From: Polytrichum commune
Lineage: Eukaryota > Streptophyta > Polytrichopsida > Polytrichales > Polytrichaceae
NCBI GenBank assembly: GCA_950295325.1
Contig: OX485803.1
Location: 40,623,554-40,687,553 of the forward strand
Direction: 5' to 3'
DNA: 64,000 bases
Made by a program: the position numbers and the translations under genes. The notes beneath the pieces are model-generated. The model saw only the letters and a list, made by a program, of their open reading frames with translations, was not told the DNA's origin and did not search any database. Below are positions 21,449 to 33,475 of the stretch, piece after piece. Position 1 is the stretch's first letter; each line of letters begins with the position of its first letter.

Positions 21449-24400
21449 ATGGAGCCTAAGGCGGTGTCGAAGCACAACCGAAATTTTGTAGGTGGGTGGT
21501 GGTTTTTGTCGGTTTTGTTTGTGAGTTGTTTGGTGGTAGGAGTGGGCCAAGTGGATGCAAGGAATGTGAGGGGATGGTCTCGTCGGGATGCTGAGCCTGC
21601 GAAATTAATTGCAAGCTCGAATTATCATCGCGTCGCGCATCATGAACTCTTGGAAGTGAAGGAGTATGAACAACAACAAGGGTTCGAGGCGACCTTGAGA
21701 TTGGTATCACATTCTCATAACGAGACATATGGTGTAGATATCAATCCCCTCCGCTTGATTGTCAGGTGAGTTGCTAGCTTGAAGTTGTTGGAAGATATTA
21801 CCTTTTCAAGTCCAAAAATTATTCAATGAATTCGTTCTCGTTTTCATAAAACTCAAATTTTACGCTTTTATGAGAGAACTCATGTCCAAATGCAAGGGGA
21901 AAAGAATGAAAACGGTTTTTTAAACTCTCAATTATGTAACATTCAAAATACTTATGATCTTCAAAATCCTCAAAAAGATCTCATGCTTAATATTGACGTC
22001 TCATAGCATAAGCAAGCTCCTTCGCACAACATAGAGCAAGTATTCTTTGAGGATGGCCCATGATATTAATTCATATGCATAGGTGCAACAGGTTGGGATG
22101 GAACAAACCCAAACTAGTGGGCTAAGTTACATGCAACTCTAAAGAAAAGAAAAAGAAAAAACAACGTCGGACAATCCGAGATGAATTTGAACTTGTTGTT
22201 CGTAGTTTGCTCAAGATTCTGCTTTGATGCAGGGTGGGGTTTATTGCCTACCTTGCGGTAGGTGGGCTCTTGTTTGTAAAATTTATATTATTGAAGAAAT
22301 ATATGTTTACTATGGTTGGGGTAGGGAGTTCAGGTTCTTATTTATCGTTGAGTTTTCATACAATCGTAATAAATTGAGATGTAGCTCCTTGATTGAGTTG
22401 TTAGAATCATGTCATGCAACTTCTGAACTTGAATGATTGTAATAAATTGAGATATAGCTCCTTGATTGAGTTGTTAGAATCATGTCATGCAACTTCTAAA
22501 CTTGAATGATTGTAATAAATTGAGATATTGTTCCTTGATTGAGTTGTAGAATCATGTCATGCAACTTCTGAACTTGAATGATTCTAATAAATTGAGATAT
22601 TGCTCCTTGATTGATTTGTTAGAATCATGTCATGCAACTCCTAAACTTGAATGTTTCGATGCGATCTTGCAACTTGCATAGACTTGAGGATAGCGCGCGG
22701 CTGCGCGTGTACATCTCCGATTATTCCAGTGCACGCTATGAGATTCCAGACAGCATTATTCACAGACCCACGGCCGACTCCAAACTCCATATTAGTGGCA
22801 CATCCAAGTCAACCTCGCCGGCGCTTGCTGTGACTTACACCAAGAAACCATTCGGGTTTGCCGTCACGCGAACTTTTAACAATGAGGTTTTGTTTAACTC
22901 CACTCCCCCAGCTACCACTGCCGCCGACAGCCTCCTCTTCCATCCTCTTGTCTTCAAGGACCAGTACCTCGAAATCTCAACACAGTTGCCAAGTTCCGCG
23001 ACGTTGTTTGGGTTGGGAGAGAGCACGACGAGCGACGGCCTGGCGCTGAAGAAGGGAAGAACCTATACTTTGTTTACGAGTGACGAGGCTGCTCTGTTTT
23101 ATAACGTCGAGTTGTATGGCGCTTACCCATTTTACATGGACGTGCGGGAAGACGGGTTGACGCACGGTGTGTTGCTTTTGAACAGCAACGGTATGGAAGT
23201 GACATACCGGGAGGAATCGCTCACTTACAAGGTGCTCGGGGGAGTGTTGGACTTCTACTTCCTCCCCGGGCCCTCACCGCTCGACGTGGTGGATCAATAC
23301 ACTGCCGTCGTCGGGCGCCCCGCTGCGCAACCTTATTGGTCGTTTGGTGCGCCCTCTCCCGGGTTCCCCCTTTCTCCTCCCACATGTTGTTGTTGGGCTT
23401 CATGCCTTGGTTTTGTTTTGTTCTGTTTTTGTTTTTTTAATTTTCAGCTTGTAAGACTATATAGGAATTGTGAAGAACGATCCTACAGTAAGTTTTCAAC
23501 TAACTAGAGCTGATGGATGTGATCACAGGATTCCATCAATGCAGATGGGGCTACAGGAATGTGACCATCACGAAAGAGGTGGTGGACAACTTCAAGAAGG
23601 CCCAAATTCCGTTGGACACCATGTGGAATGACATTGATTACATGGACAGCTACAAATGCTTCACCCACGATAAGGAGCGCTTCCCGCTGGATACATGGAG
23701 GCCGTTCGTTGATCAATTGCACAATGACGGCCAACACTATGTTCTGATCACGGACCCCGGTGAGTGTGTTCCTTCCAAAACCTCGCCATACGTTGGATCA
23801 TTACAATATATGTAATATATGATTCGGTGTGGCAGTGGAATTCAATGTGTCAGATCCACTTGGCTAGTTTCCAAAGTCATAGTGGTACTTGAATCTCTAA
23901 GTAAAGGCTCATAAATAACTAAGAATTGATTTGAATTTGGCGTCAAGGTAATCTTCATCTCTTACAATCACAGAAATTAACTTGCTGCCCTATGAAGACT
24001 GACAAACTTCTGCAGCTAATTCTGTGACTGTATGATGGTTTCCTTAGTTGCAACCAATGTTGGTACCGAATGTAACTGAGGAAACCATCTTAACATTGAA
24101 ATAACAGCTCAATGCTGCAAATTAAATGTCTTTTTTGGGCTGCACCAGGAATCAGCATGGCATACAACGATTACGGAACATATCTTCGTGGTATGAAGGA
24201 GGACGTGTTTTTGAAGCACCAGAACGATGATATTTTCATGGGGCAAGTGTGGCCGGGACCTGTCTACTTCCCCAATTTCCTGAACCCAAAGACAACTGAG
24301 TGGTGGACCCACGAGATTCGACGCTTCCACGAGAAGGTGCCATTCGACGGGATGTGGATTGACATGAACGAGATTGCGAATTTTTGTTCTGGCACTTGCA

Positions 24401-26871
24401 GTTGGAACGGCACAATTTACCCTGACAACACCAACTGCTACTTGCAATGCACGCCCGCGCACAGTAAGTACGACGACCCGCCATTCATGCTGAACCACAC
24501 GGGCACATACCAGCCGCTCAACTACCGGACGGCACCAATGACGGTGAAGCACCACGATGGAAATATTCAGTATAACACGCACAGCCTGTTTGGGATCTCA
24601 GAGTCGAAGGCCACCCATATCGCAATGACGGCCGTGAGGAAGAAGCGGCCATTTGTGCTGTCACGCTCCACCTTCCTGGGCTCGGGTCAATACACGGCAC
24701 ATTGGACAGGTGATGTAAAAACTACACATATTATCTGTCTGAATAAGTACACTGTTTATGGTATTTAGTGTCATGCACACTATTTGCGAAGGGCCTAAAC
24801 TAGATGCCTAGAGGTCTCAAAGTGTCACGTCCAATAATCACGAACATGACACTCTTTGTTAATATAGGTAACTTTCTGAGGTGCAAAATTATTTACATTA
24901 TGACATTTAGCATAGCACATTGAGGTGCTTGAGATGATTTAGTATGCAAGAAGACGATGTGCACACATCAATGGCAGCTTCCACAAAACAAAGAGGCAAA
25001 GACTAGGCAAGAGGAAGATATAATCAACCATTCAAATGACAATGTGTCATGTGGTTACACTAATGGTCCTCGTGAGAAGGCAATAACCCTTAACCCTTAG
25101 TTGTCTGAAAATGGGTGACACATCTCTGATTCATAGGTGGGCGTTCTCTCTCTCTCTGATTGATTAAGTGTGGCATTAGAATTAATGTCACATATTTAAT
25201 GTGGGACACATTGATACTCGTAATATTCAAGGGCCATGACCATGAAATTGGGAAGTCCCTGAAACTCATCTGAAGGCCGCACCGTGGAAATCTGAAACTG
25301 AATTTTGTGCAGTCACAAGCCTCCTAGTGTAGAGTCAAAGACATACACGATTGGACTCTCAAACAAATGCTAATTCATTACCACCCTATTCATCTACACA
25401 ACAACGTATAATACATCCAGGGTTGTGATCCCATGTTGCGGCCAAAAATAATTTCTTTAAAGTAAACAATACTTGTGTCAGAGTCCGGCTAGGATTAGCA
25501 AGCGAACCAATAGTGTCAGCTTAGCTGAAGAATGTTATGCCCACTACTAGCGGGAACCCTTCACTTACACGGATCAATGTCCAGGAAGATTTTGGGCAAA
25601 ATTGGTCAAGATACAAGTGTTTCCAAGTTCAACTGATTACATGTTGGTATCTTTGTCTTTTCTTCGATAATTTAAGGTATACTCTATAAATTCCTCTAAA
25701 ATGATCAGCAATTTGCCTAGAGTCTTGATGAACTTGAACCAGTTATCTCTCAAACTCAACCGTCTCATCTGTAACACGCAGTCAACTCCCCGTTTGTAGA
25801 CATAAATATCCAATTAAACTGACATGGGTTAAACAATTTTTCCATGTTGAATCAGGTGACAATGCCGCAACATGGGAGGACCTTGCTGCGTCCCTTGTAA
25901 CCATCATGAACGCAGGGCTGGTTGGCATTCCCATGGTGGGGGCGGACATCTGCGGGTTCGCAGGGGCAACAAACGAGGATCTGTGCAATCGGTGGATCCA
26001 AACAGGCGCATTCCACCCGTTCTCACGGGCACACAACAGCCTGAGTGACGGCCCCAAGGAGCTCTACCTTTGGCCGACGGTCACAGCCTCGGCGCGGAAA
26101 GCCTTGGGAATGAAGTACAGGCTGCTGCCATACTTCTACACTCTCAACTTTGAGGCGCACAAGAAGGGCTATCCCATGGTGCGGCCGCTCTTCTTTGCGT
26201 TCCCGACCGACAGCAACACGGTTCACGTAGATGCACAGTTTTTGATTGGGAACCACGTAATGGTGACGCCTGTGTTGGCGCCAAACGCGACATCCGTGGA
26301 GGGCTACTTCCCGCGAGGCACGTGGTACAACATGTTTGATTACTCGAAAAAAATTGTGAGCAAGGGCGAGAACTTCACCTTGGACGCGCCTTGGGACGTG
26401 ATCAACGTGCATGTGCACGAGGGCGCCATCATCCCCATGCAAGAGAGCGCATTGACGTCAACCGAGGTGCGGAAAACGCCCTTCACGCTCGTGGTTGCGT
26501 TCCCGGCAGACGCAGCCATGTTGAGCACCGCGTCCGGGTACGTGTTCCTCGACGACGGAGACGAAATTCACATGGAGCTCAAGGCAAACAAGTCGAGCCT
26601 TGTGACATTTGAGGCGCACATGGACAACGGCAGCGGCATGTTGAAGTCACACGTGACACATGGGGAGTACGCATCACAAGAGAAGTGGGTTGTGGATCAC
26701 CTCATTATTTTGGGAGTTGGAAGTGGTAACAATGCTTCAAGTGTCGCCGTCCACGTGAACAAGCAGCTTCATCTTGGAAGTGGAGTCTTGCAACAGGGCT
26801 CAAAGTTGCACATCTCCGGGCTTGGTCTCCCATTAGGTACTCCTTTCGAGTTGAAGTGGAGTGCACTCTAA
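21449..26871 (+). CDS. Secreted GH31 alpha-glucosidase / alpha-xylosidase, five exons
   Basis: Exons 21449-21765, 22682-23346, 23529-23759, 24149-24709 and 25856-26871 join in phase through GT/AG introns to 930 codons (929 aa), the usual size for plant GH31 enzymes. Residues 1-38 form a signal peptide ([20 protein letters not shown] core). The N-terminal beta domain is followed by the TIM barrel: [25 protein letters not shown], then the nucleophile Asp about residue 476 in [11 protein letters not shown]. The acid/base Asp is about residue 593 in HWTGDNAATW, and [14 protein letters not shown] follows. All catalytic landmarks are intact. Such enzymes remove alpha-linked glucose or xylose in the apoplast (starch breakdown or xyloglucan trimming); the sequence alone does not settle the substrate. 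Intron 4 holds a MITE, and intron 1 a minisatellite. Confidence 0.93.
22366..22652 (+). repeat. Minisatellite (four 72-74-bp units) at the end of GH31 intron 1
   Basis: Four units begin with TAATAAATTGAGAT and run through TCCTTGATTGAGTTG, AGAATCATGTCATGCAACT and AACTTGAATGATT. The array ends about 30 bp before the exon 2 acceptor at 22680-22681, so it supplies the whole branch-point neighbourhood of that intron. Confidence 0.9.
25575..25799 (-). mobile_element. hAT-like MITE, copy G (GH31 intron 4)
   Basis: A diverged copy with the minus-orientation body (TTTGGGCAAAATTGGTCAAG, ATTCCTCTAAAATGATC, CAACTCCCCGTTTGTAGAC). Its right end is 56 bp before the acceptor of exon 5. Confidence 0.6.
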
Positions 26872-28494
26872 GTTTTTGCCAGAAGATGTGTACCTGGTTA
26901 TTCCCAGGCATTTTGAATCGTTTTGGGGTCTATCCTGATTCACTGCTAGTGGAGAAATACTGGAGGAATAGGTTAGGGGTTTTAAGGTTTAGGATCTGCA
27001 GCCACCTTGTGCAAGGAAAAAAATTCTTCAAATAAATCTAAGAGTCTCAACTTCTCCACATGGAAGTACAATCTGCCCACTACGAATGAAACGGAAGTTT
27101 ATCCAGGTTGAGGTTTCATAGTAACCCATCAGAGATGTAGAAATGCTTGGTAGTATGGAAATCTGATAGAATATAGACTTTGTTGAAGCTGTAATCAGGG
27201 TGACATTACAAGTTGTACCACTCCAGGTTTTCGAACAATTATTTGTACCTCCAAATATTTACTGTAGCAAAGAGTGCACTCAGCTACACTACGTAGATCT
27301 GGTAATAGTCTAGAAGTTGTTTTGCTAGTTCTACCAAGAAAGATGAATTCTCATTTCGTCACAGACAATTAGTATCGGGTCGTCAACCTGCATACAATGA
27401 AGTTTTAAGCTACATCTTTAACTTCAATTGATAGACAGTGATGCTCTTAAGAATGGAGAGCTCTTAATCTTGGGGAACAGAATAGGCTATTTAAATCTCT
27501 TGTTTAAATGGACTATTTCTGATGAAATGGACCAGGTTGACCCTTTTGTGAGTTTAAGGTAGGTACCTAGTTTCTAGTAGATATGCAGACGTCCTTCTGA
27601 TTTCCCAAGCTTTTAGATAATTTTACAGGCGATTCAAACAAGCACGCGTACACTTGACCAAATTCTTGTCACGGCTCTAGCCACCAGGCCGAATTCAAAG
27701 AGAAAAATTCTCATTCAAGGCCAACTTCCACATAGCCTCAACTTTAGAGGCGGTTGTCTCTGAATATCCTAAGCTGTTGAAACGACCATTTCAAGACTGC
27801 CTTTACTTTCATGGAAAAATTATGCTGGGCAGTGCAGGGAGTGCTCCAAAAACCACAGCTAGTTTCCAGAGAAGGTATACAGGGCACGTCTGCAATCAAA
27901 TAGAACTACACCTTCCACACCTATTACTGTGGCCCACTTTAATTTTGTCATACCACGATAATTTTGGTCAGTGCAACTTTTCTTGATCCATGCCATTCAT
28001 TTTTTAACCCACAGTATTATATGTTCAAAACTAAGAAAATAAGATCAATGTTTTCTATACAAACATGGATTACTGTGGGTTGAAAAATACATCATCCATA
28101 TAACATTAATATTATATCAAATACCAATATTTAAAAATATTCAATCATTTTATATTTGAATATTGATGTTTTAATAATTTACAAGCCACCCTGATTTTCA
28201 ACCCACACAAAATACAGTGGGCCATAATATTTTCTACCCGTGCTAAGTTTCAGTCCAAATAATAGGTGTAAAAGGTGTAGTGACTAGGACCTTTGTGAGA
28301 CAAGCAGATGATAAGCACAAACAGAAAGTGTTGAAATTCTGTAAAACAGAACAGCCTTCAACTGATGTCATGGTGACTATAATTCCAATTCTCAACAACC
28401 TAACTGTCTCAATAATAACCAAAATGCACTAATACCTACATATACATAACTTGCCACTGCTTCAAATGGATTACCTCAAAATGAAGTCTGATCC
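26872..28494. other. Convergent intergenic region, GH31 and LPXD
   Basis: It holds the 3' UTRs of both genes. At 28010-28250 there is an AT-rich block with inverted words (AACCCACAGTA and TACTGTGGGTT) and a second CAACCCACA, possibly a decayed TIR element. No coding sequence is supported. Confidence 0.4.
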
Positions 28495-31400
28495 TCATTC
28501 CTCAGCTTCCAAAATAGATTCTTTACTACTGGATCTTCCAACTCTCCGAATAGCTACCACCTGCTTCCGCCATTCTTTTGCTGGCACCTGCATTATCCAA
28601 CACATTCAATTAGCAGGATTACCGCCTAAGGCCAGAATTGTACTTGGATGGGTGACCTTCTGAGCACTTGATTTCTGGTGCACCCAATCATAGTGAGAGT
28701 ATCCGAGTGGACCGGATATTTTCAACCAACTATGTGGGAACCTAGGGGCTTGCCCTTAAGGAGATAGGTGTTGGCCAACTTGTCCACACCTGTTCAAGGT
28801 GCTCACCTTTGAAAGGAGGCAGTAGTCTTTAAGGTCCCTCTAATTCTTGTAATGCCCATTACGGGACTACATACAGACTTCGACCAACTCAAAAATGAAG
28901 CAACACCAAAATTCACACTGGTGGCAACATCAGAGTCGTCTTTCTTTTCTTTTCTGGCAGGATTAAATTCTAGCTAAAAAGAACGTGGCTCAAGCAGTGA
29001 GATACAAAGAGAGGAGAATTGGACATACTGCAGGAAAGCCAGCATAATCGCCAGCGATGTCTATGCTTGATATGACACCACTCTTGGCTGCAACGCGCAC
29101 CTGTGCACCACACCCCCACACTGCTGACATCAGCATTGCATGTACTTTCATTCGCACTTCGTACTGAAGCATCATGATAAATAAATCTTAAATAACTAAA
29201 TGAAAACACAAAACCAACAGTGCCTACTCATCATAATGCCTCATCATCCAGCAGCATGTAAACAATGCAAAAGATTGAAGAAAAACCGTACATATCAAAG
29301 ATGTTCATTTAAAAAGGGCATGGGGAGGTCACCCTGGAAGTGATAGTGACATGATCTGACACGCCTGCCTTGCCACCAAGCACAACATAATCTCCAATGC
29401 TGCCAGTTCAACCATGAAATAGACCCAAATTAATATCCTCCTTAGAGATCTACATTCCTATTCCACCAGCAATGCAGGTAGAGTGCTGCAGAGGGATCCC
29501 ATCTCTCTCTGCCCTTAGTTTCTCAAGGGTTTAGGGTTTACTCCTATCTCTTGCAATTACTGGGTGGCAAGTAGAGAAAGTGTCATATGACACTCGGTGC
29601 AACATGACAAGTCATGAAGACCACTCTAATGAACATGACACACCAGTTTTAATGCCAGACTGAATCAGATGTTCAGTGTAGTGAGATGAAAAGGTTGCAG
29701 GAGGCAGCAACCCAACGAAACGGCAGGGGGAGAGGGATGGGCTCCCCCCCTGCAGCACTTGTCCCAGAAATGCTACCAGTCCCTCAAGGTAAAACCTCAT
29801 TGCAGTAAATGGTGAAAGGCTAACTAAAGTTCTTACACTAGAAACTTGTCTGTTTAACTCTTACACATACATCTTCTACTTCACAAGTACTCTCTAATTG
29901 TGACCTTGGTTAGCATGAAGAGGAACTGGGAACTAAATGAGGAGTAAAGAGCGACTATTTGATTGGTCTTAAGGAACAAAGTATAGAACTCCTCCAGAAT
30001 TATTCTAAAAGTCCTCTCTTCACCAGAAACTTACGTTGCTGAGCCTGCAACACCAACTTGACCACATAACATACACCCACGGCCTATTATCGCATTGTGG
30101 CCAATCTGCATACAATTGTCCCACTTAAGAACTCTTTTCATGACGCTGAGCAAATACAATGGCTTTGCATACAGAACAAAAGTAATCATCAGTGCAAGCT
30201 AAACATTTCACTCAACATCAACAAAGAGTAACCAAACAATTTGAGATCCTCCATGTCCAGTTCACCCGGAAGAAACTGAGATTACCTGAACAAGATTATC
30301 AATTTTTGTGTGATCTCCAATCTCTGTGTCACGCCAGCTGCCAACCCTCAACACAAGTTGGTCCCTATCTTCCTGTCCTGACAGGAACATTGACTAACTT
30401 CTTGAAGATCATAACCAAGTCTTAGAGGTTGATAGATGGTTTATGTGTTTGAATCTATCAAAATGTGCAATCATCACCAAACTGAACAGGCTACTTATAC
30501 CTGGAAATAACAAATGGGATCCTGATACTTTGACTACTTGCGGATCAAGGAAAAAGTATTGCATTCATTCTTGTGTCTTCCCTCTCTTCAGCCTGTAGCA
30601 CTTCATACATATGCTTATTGCAGTACAGTACATGTGTGCTCATTGCACTGTTGTCCAGGTGTAAATTTAAAGGTAGATTGCATACCTGCCCCGATCAATA
30701 CATGAGTTTGCCCCTATCTCCACATGATTTCCAATCTGCACCCTCAATAGCTGTGACCCAGGCCCTATCCTCTCAGATAGATACATTAACCAAATTTCTA
30801 GGCATTCAATTCAAGCAAAAATAGATAGTGAATCAGAGTCCTCCTAGCATATCCTAGGTATAAAAGCACAGACACGCTTGAATGACATGGTCGAGTGAAG
30901 GAAGAGGCACCTGTGGTTTCTTCATAATTTCACCAGCACTGTTCTCCAGAAAGCCAAACCCTGTCTCCTCTCAAAAACCCCTCTACCTCAGTCTCTTTAT
31001 CTATGTAGTCTCAAAAAGCAAGGAGGTTGATTCAATAGTAGAGTGGTCCCATCATGCCAAAGTTGTAAAAATTTGCAAAGGCACAAAGAGCAGGAAGTAA
31101 AATCTTTTTGGGCACAAAATGCACAACTCTTTGGGATGTAACTGAGCTTTCCTCCTCTGTTAGCCAGTATCTATGATTTGAGAGCATTGAAAGTAACTAA
31201 TTTAACAATACAATAGAGCAGTAATGGAGGACCTCCTAATCAAATGGGAGGACAAGGAGTAATTACCATCTTGACCAATGCAAACACCAGGGTGAAGTAT
31301 ACAGGAATTGCCAAGCGAGCAATTCTGTAGCACCACATTATACCTGCACTGAACAGTTTCTCCTCAGAAAAAAATGTTGACCTGAAATTGGGGTTCAAAT

Positions 31401-32779
31401 AATCTTGCAGGAATCTGCAAACATGTCAAACAGATGCTTAATGGGACCACAAATTCATGGAACACTGCAGCAATGAATTTATGGGTCATTATGATCTACA
31501 GATATGGAGCACATAAAAAATGAAGTGTGACTTACCCAAGGGTGCTGGATGCCCCAACACTCACATTTGGTCCAACAATACAGCCAGATGAGACGTGTGT
31601 GTTCGCGCCAATGTTTGCATGGGCTTCCACGATTGCGCCTGATTCAATGATTGCAGAATCATGCACTGTGGCCAGAGAATGAACCATGCCCCCTCCCTTC
31701 TCCCACTTGAGAAGAGGGCTGCTTCCTCGCACCTTTGGCTCCCCCTCTGCCTGTGTGGCTGTTGCTGAAATAACCCCTCCCCCAAGCATTGTTCATACTT
31801 TCCTCTTCCATGTATAACCGGTCTCAGTAAGTAAACCCTACACTCCCAACTAAGGTACAAACAAAACAATCACAATAGCAATGTGAACCCAAAACATCAG
31901 AAATCCTGCATGAGCAACCAACCCACCACGCAGATGAGTTTCAAAATAATCTTTAAAAGTCCTGCCCAAATTGTGATCGATCCGAAGCAAAGAGAGGTCC
32001 TGGGACAGGATTTAGGGTGTAGGTTTTCAGGTTTTAGCCCTTCCCCAAACATTGTTCATTCTTTCCTCTTCCTCTTACGTATGTCTGTTCTTAGTAAGTA
32101 AACCCTACATCCCCAACTAGGTGCACACAAAACATCACAACAGCAAAGTGAACCCGAAATCTCAGAAAATCCTGCGTTAGCCACCAGCCAACCACGCAGA
32201 TGATTGTCAAGATAATCTTTGAGAATCCTGCCCAAACTGTGATCGAACTGATGAAGCAGAGAGAGGTCCTAGGAAAGGGTTTAGGGTTTAAGGTTAAAAG
32301 GTCTCGAAGCTCTGTATGATGATCCCACAATGATTAGCTGCGTTGCTTGATGAGCCCGGTTTCTAACACGAAGTGCTGGAACCAATTCCATGCCTAAAAG
32401 AGCATCGCCATGAAATCCAATAAGATGAATCATATGGCAATTCATCGCAGAATGGCATGATGGCATACGATTGCTTACCGCAGCACCTCAACCCCTGTGT
32501 CCAGCTCTTTCGTGACAATTTCTTCTCAAAGTGAGATTTCGGGACCAAGTGCAGCCTCATGCTACTCCCACATTGAGATTGAGATTGCAGCAACCCATAA
32601 GAGATTCCTTGGTGAAAAGAGTCCCCCGCCCAATTACTCCTTTGTGAGGTACTCCTAATAACAGCAATTCTTGCAGGTGTTGCAGTTGTCATAGGCTTGT
32701 GGAAGAAGCATTGGCCATCATGGCAACTTCGGGCGAACCCCAGGCGCCACACTGGCCTAACCAGCGCCGCTCTGGACAT
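28495..32779 (-). CDS. LPXD: LpxD-like UDP-3-O-acylglucosamine N-acyltransferase, ten exons
   Basis: Minus-strand exons: 32479-32779, 31536-31746, 31267-31343, 30911-30960, 30686-30750, 30286-30337, 30035-30105, 29333-29399, 29029-29100 and 28495-28587. All are GT/AG, and phases sum to 353 codons (352 aa). An Arg-rich N-terminus ([20 protein letters not shown]) suggests a mitochondrial presequence; an in-frame ATG 78 nt upstream (32857) is an alternative start. The left-handed beta-helix follows as isoleucine-rich hexapeptides: [64 protein letters not shown] and [10 protein letters not shown]. LpxD transfers an acyl chain onto UDP-3-O-acylglucosamine in lipid A-type synthesis; plants keep a mitochondrial version. 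The bacterial N-terminal uridine-binding domain is short or missing, as in plant homologues. Confidence 0.92.
28600..28880 (+). repeat. 5S rRNA-like fragment, possibly a Cassandra-type LTR remnant (LPXD intron 9)
   Basis: About 28630-28683 resembles the 3' half of plant 5S rRNA: GTACTTGGATGGGTGACC (the 5S internal promoter C-box region), then a CTTCTGAGCAC block and a GGTGCACCC end. The 5S 5' half is absent. Following sequence (GTGAGAGTATCCGAG, then TAATGCCCATTACGGGA) is not 5S spacer. A 5S-like segment within longer non-rRNA DNA is the hallmark of Cassandra TRIM LTRs; a 5S-derived SINE or simple pseudogene is also possible. It is antisense to LPXD. Confidence 0.5.
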
Positions 32780-33475
32780 TGCGATACGCGCAAGAATTTT
32801 GTAATTCTTGCAGGAGAAGGACTCGATAGTTGCAGGCTCAAAAAGACTATCCGTCATTTAGGACCGTGGCAGAGAGAGAGCGAACATAAAGACTCACCCG
32901 TCATTTTGACGGCCTACTTCGTGGATGAATGATATTTGGATTTCTTCCCGTGTAATTCGACAAAGTTCCTGTTTCATCTTTCCAAAAACCCTCCGGAAGA
33001 GCGGGTTTTAGATGATGAGATGAAACTCAAAACATTACCCAGTCTAAGCTTACCTATCAATATATGGAGATGCTCTGTGATCTGCCCAAGCGCATTCCGA
33101 ATTTCAAAGCTCGTTCGGTTGATCCTGGGTTTCCATACTTTAGCCGATATTTCTCTCATAACGACTTGTGTTGTGGGTTTAACAAGTTATGTGTTCTTCT
33201 CTAGAGCTTGAACTGGGAAATGTAATCTTCCCCCTTCAATCGGTTTCCTCAGGTTTCTTCTTGTATGCTCCGAGGTGAAGTGTATAACATGGTAGATGGA
33301 TATGCAACGCCGAGTGGATAATTGCAAGGCAGATGATGAAAGATGATGATGGTGGTGGTGGCGGCTATTGTATATATCGAAAGGGGCATTTTCACTACCG
33401 TTGTCAAGGTTTGAGAGCTTGGAACTGAAGCCTCAACGGAAGGGTTATGGTATGGTTTCTTGGGCCTGATGAAAC
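32780..33475. promoter_or_regulatory. Divergent upstream region of LPXD and the gene at 33476
   Basis: About 0.7 kb between two start codons pointing away from each other. No mobile element is recognised. It must carry both promoters; no TATA box can be assigned with confidence. Confidence 0.4.

Noticed and set aside
24109-24582. 157-codon minus-strand frame opposite GH31 exon 4
   Set aside because: Antisense shadow; the plus strand carries the catalytic motif.
26023-26442. 139-codon minus-strand frame opposite GH31 exon 5
   Set aside because: Antisense shadow of a conserved coding exon.
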